Assembly (NCBI RefSeq): GCF_018143015.1
Contig: NC_054743.1
Coordinates: forward strand, 25,605,934-25,669,933
Reading direction: 5' to 3'
DNA length: 64,000 nt
Source of the DNA: Lytechinus variegatus
Lineage: Eukaryota > Echinodermata > Echinoidea > Temnopleuroida > Toxopneustidae
In this document: in pieces, positions 56,172 to 64,000 of the stretch
How the letters are laid out: each line of letters starts with the position of its first letter
How positions within the stretch are numbered: position 1 is the first letter of the stretch
The notes under the pieces: generated by a model
The model's database searches: none
What the model was told of the DNA's origin: nothing
What the model saw: the letters and a program-made list of their open reading frames with translations, nothing else
Translations under genes and position numbers: made by a program

Positions 56172-59100
56172 TCAGAAGAATGGCCACCATGACCCATCTC
56201 CTCCGGACTGCGCATCGGGTGAACTTCCTAACCGCTGCGATCGCCTCGACCCGAAGTCGGCCGCCCCTCTCCCCGAAGCTATACTGGCCCGTATATCGAC
56301 GATCGACCGGGCGGACTTGACGCTGACGTCGGAACTCGTGCCGTCATGGCTAGCGGGGATGCTGAGACGCCCCTGCAATGGTCCACCCGGCCCTCCACTT
56401 CCTAGCCCTGCACCTTCCCTGACCTGACCTGGGTGCTGATGGGTGCTGGAGTCGTCGTCTTCGGATATTACCCTCTCCCATTTGTGTTGAAGTAGCTCCT
56501 GGGAGTCGTTGTCGCCCGTCTCGAGGACTGGGTCAGCACCGGAAGATTGGGCGACTAGAGAAAGGAAGACAAAGAGGTTGAGGTTTTAAAGCTTAGAAAG
56601 TAATATATGCCGCTTTGATGTTAAAGGGTAAGTCCATCCCAACAAAAACTTGATTTGAATAAAAAGAGAAAAATTCAACAATCATAACACTGAAAATTTC
56701 ATCAAAAATCGGATGTAAAATAAGAAAGTTATGACATTTTTAAGTTTCGCTTCATTTCACAAAACAGTTATATGCACATCTCGGTCAGTATGCAAATGAG
56801 GGAACTGATGACATCTCTCACTCACTATTTCTTTGTATTTTATTATATGAAATATGAAAGGTTTTGATTTTCTCGTCTTTATCATGTAAAATGAAGTTTC
56901 ATTCCTCCCTGAACACGTGGAATTCCATTATTTTAACATTTTGTGCTTCAGGCAAGGAGGTCCTAATCATCAAATTCGTAAAAAATGAAATATTGTATAA
57001 TTCAAACAATAAAAATCAAAAGAAATAGTGAGTGACATCATCGACTCTCTAATTTGGATGTAACTGGCTCGTTCATATAACTATTTTATTAAAAATAAGC
57101 GAAACTTTGAAATGTCATAACTTTCTTATTTTACATCCGATTTTGATGAAATTTTCAGCATTGTGCTTGTCTGATTTTTCTCTGTTGATTCAAATCAACA
57201 TTTTGCTGAGGTGGACTTGACCTTTAAACAAGCTTTTTAAACTAATAACTTTGGGTTCGACAGGTCGGAAATGACGTTCCATATTCTGCCCTCCCACTGA
57301 TGTCCAAACCATCCAATAGAAATACATATGTGCAACCTTGAAGGAAAGTGTACGTGATATATCACTTGTGAAGCAGTTGTTGTCACAAGCCTAAAAATAT
57401 ATATATTGGATTTTATTGCAATAAAAACTATCAAAAAACAATCACAAGCAGTCAAAGACTGAAATGTGTGAATGTCTACATGTTTTTATCCATTAATTTA
57501 AGAACATATACGTATAGCTTGTGGGTGGTTGGTACGATCTCATTCATATAGGACCTATGTTCACTTTGATGATTAAAGTGTCATTTTGATCTCATGACTT
57601 GAAATGATTACATAGGAAGCGAAACAGTAATATTCGTCAAAACAGATTGAATAAGCTAGGACTTTTACGTCTCCGTTACTCAAAATAATAACACTGAACC
57701 GTTTAATAGTACAGAGTTTCTTTCCTCCCGAATTCGTTTTTTTCTTTCTATTTATACTGTCTCTGAGAACGCAAAATAGATAATTTACATCTCCAATTTA
57801 CATGATCTTATTTGGACTTCAGAATCAATTTGCCACTTCACCATGCCTACCGCGTAGAGAGCATTTTTTTTTTACAACGCCGTTTCTTTATAAGCAATCT
57901 AATTTGTAAACCTATAGCGTGCAGACATAGAATAATTACAAGATCGTTGGTTTAGAGTACGCTATTTGCTCTGAATTTCTTCATTCCTATTCAATTTAAC
58001 ATCCAAACAATCAATTCATTACAGCTATCATGGATTTCGACGATTTCGTCACTGAAAGTACTTGGCTTTATTGGCTCAAACGATAGAAGGCTCATGGATA
58101 TTGGGATGCAAACAGAGAAATAACCCGTTTGAGAAGGGCAAGGATTACGGAAGGCCTAAAGGGAAAGAACACTATTAAAATAGGGGCTGAATATAACTCT
58201 CTTTTCGTCCAGTATGTTTTTATGGAACCATTTACAGTTCTTTAACAAATCAGATTTTGAAAATACTGTTTACAGTTCTTGTAGTTCTGTAGAACTTTCT
58301 TCTTCTTCAAGAATCCATTTTTACCTTAAAAGGCCAAATTCATAAATGTATCATTATTTCTATTTTTACTGATTAAAATCAATTAATGTTGTCTTGTTTA
58401 TAATTAGATTTAAGCTTCAACAATTTCCATCGAAAAAACAAGAAAGAAATAAAAAGTCGAAAAAACAAAGAAATACATGAGAGATTAAAAAAACAATAAA
58501 ATACATAAGAAATTTGCGATACCATTTCTTTTTGAAGTACATTTGATGGGGATCCTACAAAGTGTCTGTGAATAAAAGAATCTGCAGTTTTGGGGGCGTA
58601 TGATAGTTGATTAGAGCAATTGTGTTATTTCATGCATAAATATTAGCATAATTAAAATTTTATTATTTGAAAAAAAAATAACCATACAGCCTTGTAGATT
58701 TTAGGGTTAAGGGTCTTTATACAACCTATAGGATTCTTGGTGGTGTAAAAACCTCATACGAAAAGGTTTTTTACTACATCAAGAACCCCATAGGCTATAT
58801 AAAGAACATATAGAAACCGAAAAAGGCTTGAAACAACGCCCTCCAAAAATGAATAAACTATTAAAAAATGCAAGGATATAAGGTAATGTTCAAACCGTCA
58901 TTCTCGCTGGCTTCGACGGCTTCCTTGTCAATGCGTGCTGGTGTTATGGGTTGTTCCATGGGCTCATCGATGCCGTAGAGCTTCTTGGTGATGTCCTTCC
59001 CGATGGTCGTCTCGAAGACGGATCGAAGGAAGGGCTCGCGGCGGAGGAAGTTCTCAAGCTTGCGACGTCGCCACTGGATGTACCGGCAGTCGACGTCTGC

Positions 59101-61007
59101 CGTGATCGTCACCTGGATGGGAGGAGGAGGATAAGTCTGTGATGAGGAGGAGGATGGTGACGACGGCAGTCAATCAGTTGGGTGGGTATGTAGTGATTCC
59201 AGGAATGGGGTAGGGGATTGGAGACCAATAACAGGTGCAGGTCCAGGGTTTGCCATTAAAGAACATGCAAGTTTATGAGAAGGAAACTAGGAATTGAGAG
59301 ACATTAATTTTGTAAATATCAGTGATTGGGCATTGAGAATGATCAAAATGAGGGGTAAGGGGTGGGGATCGGAAAGAGTGCATGGTATATGAGGATAGCG
59401 AATTAGGAAGGGGTTAAGAGTGATTTAGCAAATAGGGTAAGGGGTAAAGTGAAGGAGTAGCGATCTCTCCAGTGGGGTGCATGGGTAGGCGATATAGATT
59501 ATAGCATTTAAGATAGAAGTGAAAGAAATTCTTCGTTGTCGGCGTTAGTGTTTGTGACCAGGGGAAACGTTCATTGAATGTTAAGATAAAAGGTATGGGA
59601 GAGATGAGGGGCAAACACACAAATATCATTCACGGGTGTAAAGGAATAATTATGTTAAAACATTAAATGTAGTTTGTGCAGTGATGAGATGTCCAAATCA
59701 TAAGGAGTAGAGATTATGATGATGAAAATGTTTTCAATCATGATGGTGTTACAAAAAATGCAGGAAACCCAGAAATCGTGGAGGGGGGGGGGTCAAAAAT
59801 AAATTTGACGACAGAAAGGAGGTTTATATTGCAAGCAGAAATAGGGCATGAAGAGGAGGGGAAAGAAGAATGATGTTCAGTTTGGATTCAATATTCTATT
59901 CTAACTGGAAATGTTTAGTTGGATTATCCTCACTTATAACAAAAGAAAGGTGTATGGAGCATGATTTTTTTAGATTAACATGTTCACCCAAATTTGACAC
60001 TGGTTGCTCCAAAATGTAACTTATCTCTATTAAATAACATGTTTCTAATTATATCCGCCAAGAAGTCCTGGTTCGGATTAAGTGTGATTAAACGAACCTT
60101 TTGAAGCAAAAGTAAATGCCCGTATTATATAACCCACAAATTGCCTTATGAATCGAGATCGCTATAGTGACTGGAAATTGGTCAATGAAATAAAAAATCT
60201 AATTTGGATGTTTCCATGGTTACATTGACATACATGCCGAAAAGAATTTTAAAATGATACTTAGTTCAGGTCGTTTAATGGTCAAACCAATCATGTCAAG
60301 TTTGGGATAAAGGATTATACCTTTTTAAGAGACGCTTGCTTTTCTTTTAATAAAGAGTGATGCATGGGAGAGGAGAGAGAGGGGTAGAGGGAGGGGGACT
60401 GAGGATTGAGCTGGGTACATGAAATTTAAATATTTTTTTTCGGCCCATTGATCACATTCTTGCAAAAAGAACGATTAAACTTTACCATTTTAGGAAAAAA
60501 TCACGAGCTATTCCTATTTTGAATTTCGTCTAATTTTTTGTGCGACAAACGTGGAAAAAAGATGGAGCACCTTCAATATAGGATTTTTTTTTTTTTCAGA
60601 GAAAGCATGTGGAAATCGGCAAATTCGGAACCAATTTCACCAATCAAACTTGCTCCTTTTTGAGTGGTTAGGAACACTTACCGTGTATGGAGCACCTTCA
60701 ATATAGGATTTTTTTTTTTTTTTTTCAGAGAAAGCATGTGGAAATCGGCAAAAAGTTCGGAACCAATTTCAACAATCAAACTTGCTCCTTTGTGGGTGGT
60801 TATGAACACTTACCGTGTGGGTACGTGTGTTTGAATAAATTGAGAGGCAGCCCCGCCCATGCCCCCACCCCTGAAAAAAATGGGGGTTACTTTCCCACCT
60901 GAAATTTACTCTTTGTTCCATCGCTGCTAGCCTCCCATTCGGGGGAATCCAGGAACTGCGTTGGATGGATATAGTGCAGAAATTGGCCTCCAGCGGAAAC
61001 GATCATT
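56172..61007 (-). CDS. POPDC: Popeye domain-containing protein (POPDC/BVES-like), last three exons
   Basis: Membrane cAMP-effector protein of muscle and epithelia. Minus-strand exons: 61007-60899, 59112-58896 and 56554-56172, phases consistent, stop TGA at 56174-56172. The first has GGQFLHYIHPTQFLDSPEWE, with the cAMP-binding DSPE motif, and ends in FQ. The second opens VTIT, completing FQVT across the splice, then CRYIQWRRRKLENFL and TIGKDITKKLYGIDEP, nearly identical in pattern to BVES and POPDC2. The last is a polar Ser/Gly/Asp-rich tail ending GSWWPFF, GC-rich compared with its surroundings. The exon 2 donor is a weak GTTTGA but the phase fits. The N-terminus and three transmembrane helices should lie on exons to the right, not found by 64000. 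Which of the three POPDC paralogues it matches cannot be decided here. Confidence 0.93.
56625..57223. mobile_element. TTAA foldback MITE, copy 3, in the last POPDC intron
   Basis: Flanked by TTAA at 56621-56624 and 57224-57227. It runs closely parallel to the copy at 8047-8652 through both arms and the centre (both share CTGAACACGTGGAATTCC), with small indels. At 599 bp against 606 bp, these are the two cleanest copies of the family in the window. Confidence 0.9.
58718..58803. repeat. Imperfect hairpin in a POPDC intron
   Basis: Arms of about 35 nt (CCTATAGGATTCTTGG and GTAAAAACCT paired with AGGTTTTTTAC and CAAGAACCCCATAGG) surround an 8-10-nt loop. Several mismatches. It could be a MITE remnant or a hairpin RNA. 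Confidence 0.5.
59113..60898. other. POPDC intron between the DSPE exon and the FQVT-completing exon
   Basis: Holds G-rich and A-rich low-complexity stretches and, at 60562-60828, a tandem duplication listed separately. No other exon recognised. Confidence 0.5.
60562..60828. repeat. Tandem duplication of a ~130-bp unit in a POPDC intron
   Basis: Two adjacent copies begin ATGGAGCACCTTCAATATAG and end AACACTTACCGTGT. They differ mainly in the T-run length and a few substitutions, so the duplication is recent. Confidence 0.88.
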
Positions 61008-61512
61008 CTATGGAGTATGAGACATAAACAAAAAGAAAATATCAATGCTAAAATATATTTCTAAAATATATTTCTAAGAGATATGCTAAAATACATTTCT
61101 AAGAGATATATTGCATGAAACAAACCTGCCATGATTTATAATTATGCAAGTTAGATGCATATTAAACTGGGGCTGTAATGACGAGTTCGAAAACTTTTTT
61201 TTTTAATTTCAGGTGAAATTTAAGAAATTCAAGTACGACACTGCACAATATTCAAATAAATAATTACAACGCGGAAAATACACTTTGGATGCATCGACAA
61301 AATCTCTCCTCACAGGAAATACGGTTCTTGTAATGACATGAAAACCATGGACTTGAATATGGAATGGAATGCGGTAGCACTTTTGCAGGAGAGGACGGGA
61401 CATTCGAGCGGATATGATTAGTGGTGTTTTTAAATGTTCGCCGAGCTGCTGCAAACAATCAGAAGTTTCCTTTTTTAATGAATTTACATTACTGTTGACG
61501 TTTGAGCCAAAG

Positions 61513-61587
61513 ATAGATAGATAGATAGATGGATAGATGGATAGATAGATGGATGGATGGAGGATAGATATATATATATATATATAG
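61513..61587. repeat. GATA/GGAT microsatellite and TA tract
   Basis: Runs of GATA with interspersed GGAT units, then (TA)n. Simple sequence. Confidence 0.9.
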
Positions 61588-62336
61588 GATATTTTTATTT
61601 AAATATTTACATCACAACAAAAATGTTCAATTGCAAATATTTTATTGCGCTGCTTTGCGAACAAAGTAAATAGCATGCTGACGATACTCAATAAATATCG
61701 GGAAAATTGCTTAGGTTACACAGAAAATTAAGCAAGTGACAGCTTGAAGAGGATTGTAGAAGTAGCAGAAATAGAGAAAGAGAGATTCAAGAGAAAGAGA
61801 GAAGGGGAGGCCAGACGAGTGTTGCCATGACAATATTTGTAGATTAGAGTCATAGAATGTCATCTTTCATTTCCAAGCTTGCCTGCACCAGGAGTGAATT
61901 AACAATAAACAATTTCATGAATTATTCTATTCACATGACACGAGTTCGGGTTGGAGCGTGGGAATAACAATCGAAACAACTGATTAATTTTTATTCAACC
62001 CTTTGATCAATAAGTGTGTGCCTGTTTTTTTTGTGCAATCAAAATGAACAATCGTATTTACTTTTATTTCCTTCACATGTGTAACTTTTTACAAGAGAAA
62101 CTAACTCTCATGGATTCTCGTTCATACACAGTAATCGAAATTGATGGCACCCTTAGCTAGTCGCCACCATCCACAGTAACGTACCTAGAAAACCCGGTAG
62201 GAGTGGAAGGGGGGGGGGACTTTGCTTGACGGTTCTGAGCTTAACATAAAGATATGATATTCACTCTACCACCTTGAGCGAATTACTTCATGAGAGCACA
62301 CGACATACATGTAGCACAATACCGGGGCACGACACT

Positions 62337-62432
62337 GGGCTCGTAAAACAAGCTTAGCAATGGTCGTAGAACATTTTTCGACGATTTATTGTATTTTACT
62401 AAAAATTACAATCAATCGTGAAAATTGAGTAC
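62337..62432. mobile_element. Fragment of the CCGTAACACAAAG-type foldback family
   Basis: GGGCTCGTAAAACAAGCTTAG followed by GCAAT and CGTAGAACAT resembles the left end of the element at 24097, and the next segment folds on itself (CGACGATTTATTGTA with TACAATCAATCG). The other end was not found. Confidence 0.45.
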
Positions 62433-64000
62433 GTTTAGATCGCGAACCTTTTTGCTACGTGACCCATGGACATCTCTATTTTTGTGAAAAGTAGGCTATA
62501 TATCTTCATGGTTCTAAGTTGGAGACGTGGATTTATTTTCTTTTCTAGCCCCCCCCCAAAAAAAAAAGGAATATCTCAGTACATATAGTTTTTTTAATAA
62601 GTACGTTTCGACCATACACAAACTCATCAGACTATCATCTTACGCGGGAAGGTTGCAATCTGCTCCAGCGTATAATATCATGATGTCTTATATCCCCTAT
62701 AGGTCTGTGAACACACCCAAACACGGCTAATATAATTACAACACATACGAGATTGCAAATCCTACAGGACACACTCAAAGACTTCCCAGGAGATCCAGAC
62801 CGGTGTTTTCTTTCATCAAAATGAAAAATTTAATCCCCTTTCACTTAATATTCCATAGCTAATGAGCTTGTCTAGATTCGAAGGTCGATAAAATGCTAAA
62901 ATCCCGAAGAGTCAAATAAGATGAAATATGCATTCACTGGAACGAAGATGTAGACGTCCTGGCATTGAATAATGAAAATTTGAGAAGGGCTCGATATTTT
63001 GAGATGGAGGGGAAAGGATATTTTGAGAAACAATCGCACAGTTGCGTTTCTAGAGGAATAAATACTCAGTCGGGGAAAATGCGATCTGCTGCACCACTTT
63101 CCAAACTTTGGTTGCATAAAAAATCTTTTGATTCTTAGTTCCTGTTACTTTTTACCAATTTTGTTCCTCTCTGGAATAAGAGGCAAAAAAAAATATCGGT
63201 GGCGAGTAAAGACAGTCAAGGTAGAGAAAAATTATTTATTTATTCGAAATGTCATTCAGTCTCAACATTGTAATATCCGATGAAAATATACACGTCAGAA
63301 GGAAACAAAATTATCAACCAATTTTGTCAGATATTTTTCAAACTGTCCTAACCGCACACTTAAAATGTTGGGCAATATACTGTCCACTGTTGGGTAATTT
63401 ATGTTGGTAAAAATATATACATTCTGGACAATTATTATCAAATCGAGCAAATTTATTACCCAATTATTAGTATTTATTCCCCGATTTGGACAGATTTTAG
63501 CCAATATTTGTCTGGACAGATGTTGCCCAGGGTTAAGTTTTAACTATTTTAAGAATGCATGTTCAACAACTTAAAACTGAAAATCTGAAATTAGAAAAAA
63601 AATGACATTAAAAATAATGTCATACAAGTCATTTTTTATATCATAATTGAAGTGAAATCGTTTACTTGCATTTTGAAAAAAAAATGAAGATGAAGTCCAG
63701 CTTTATCCACTTGTAAGTTGCGTCGTCTTTAAAGAAATGCGGGGAATCATCAGAAGTCATTTTATTAAAAAAAATTAATTGTTTTCAGGTAATTTCATCA
63801 CGATCGGATTTTTCATTGGGAGCGTCTCAATAATAGTTTGATTGGAAAAAAAATGGAAGAACTAGATGAGAAGTAGGAATTAAATTGGAATAAAGGTGGA
63901 TCGGATGGACATTGAGGAATAAGGATGGTTGCATGATGGAGGGCATGAAGAAAAATAGTCTCATTGTCAAGAGACATTATGAGCTAAATGGGACGAGCTT

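Larger units (their letters stand above)
61008..64000. other. POPDC upstream intron or flank to the window edge
   Basis: No exon with Popeye or transmembrane character found on the minus strand. It contains a GATA/GGAT microsatellite followed by a TA tract (about 61513-61587) and a terminus fragment near 62337. A TTGGGCAATAT/GGGTAATTT-rich patch near 63370-63530 looks like repeat debris. Confidence 0.45.

Noticed and set aside
61209-61454. Minus-strand frame of 81 codons upstream of the POPDC exons
   Set aside because: A cag acceptor-like site and a GTGAGG donor-like site exist, and LGEHLKTPL faintly recalls the Popeye N-terminal part, but the rest shows no Popeye similarity and lacks transmembrane character. 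Not strong enough to call an exon.

Overview
This is AT-rich animal DNA with spliced genes, short exons with GT/AG junctions, and dense non-autonomous DNA transposons. The mix points to an echinoderm, most likely a sea urchin or close relative: foldback MITEs, tRNA-headed SINEs, an I/Nimb-like LINE with RNase H, and Pearl/Tsp-type elements with internal ~162-bp tandem repeats. That placement is inference; no species-specific marker was checked. I saw no LTR retrovirus or other capsid-bearing element.

Four host genes are supported. (1) At the left edge, on the minus strand, lies the first coding exon of a bombesin/GRP-type neuropeptide GPCR; TM7 and the C-tail are off the window. (2) SKA3 (16750-29130, plus) can be followed through 12 exons with every splice phase consistent, giving 618 aa. 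It has an N-terminal SKA-core region, many Thr-Pro sites including two TPxLEDFGL motifs, and a C-terminal domain that looks like the SKA1 microtubule-binding winged helix. (3) PDSS2 (40536-49426, plus) has five coding exons and 500 aa; it encodes the non-catalytic subunit of the mitochondrial ubiquinone side-chain synthase. (4) POPDC/BVES-like (56172-61007, minus) is shown by its last three exons, including the DSPE and FQVT motifs of the cAMP-binding Popeye domain; its 5' end is beyond the window. PDSS2 and POPDC converge, which is notable because human PDSS2 and BVES/POPDC3 both lie in 6q21.

Between and inside these genes is a layered transposon landscape. At 7.8-10.1 kb there is a three-level nest: an 8-bp-TSD hAT-like element holds a second 8-bp-TSD element, which holds a TTAA foldback MITE. 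A LINE with both ORFs open follows at 10.5-16.1 kb, just upstream of SKA3. SKA3 introns carry at least eight MITE, SINE or hairpin insertions. A 4.1-kb Pearl/Tsp-like element (29955-34049) holds 23 copies of a perfect DR1 nuclear-receptor site, and a 5-copy relative sits at 43444-44571. PDSS2 intron 2 is almost filled by a giant inverted repeat interrupted by that second Pearl element, and intron 4 is almost filled by two adjacent elements with Tc1/mariner-like ends.

The gene products are not a pathway together: neuropeptide signalling, chromosome segregation, ubiquinone synthesis and cAMP-effector membrane biology. The most unusual signals are the DR1 arrays and their higher-order structure, the SKA1-like tail of SKA3 with decayed copies of its last exon, the natural empty site for the Pearl element, and the intronic hairpins.
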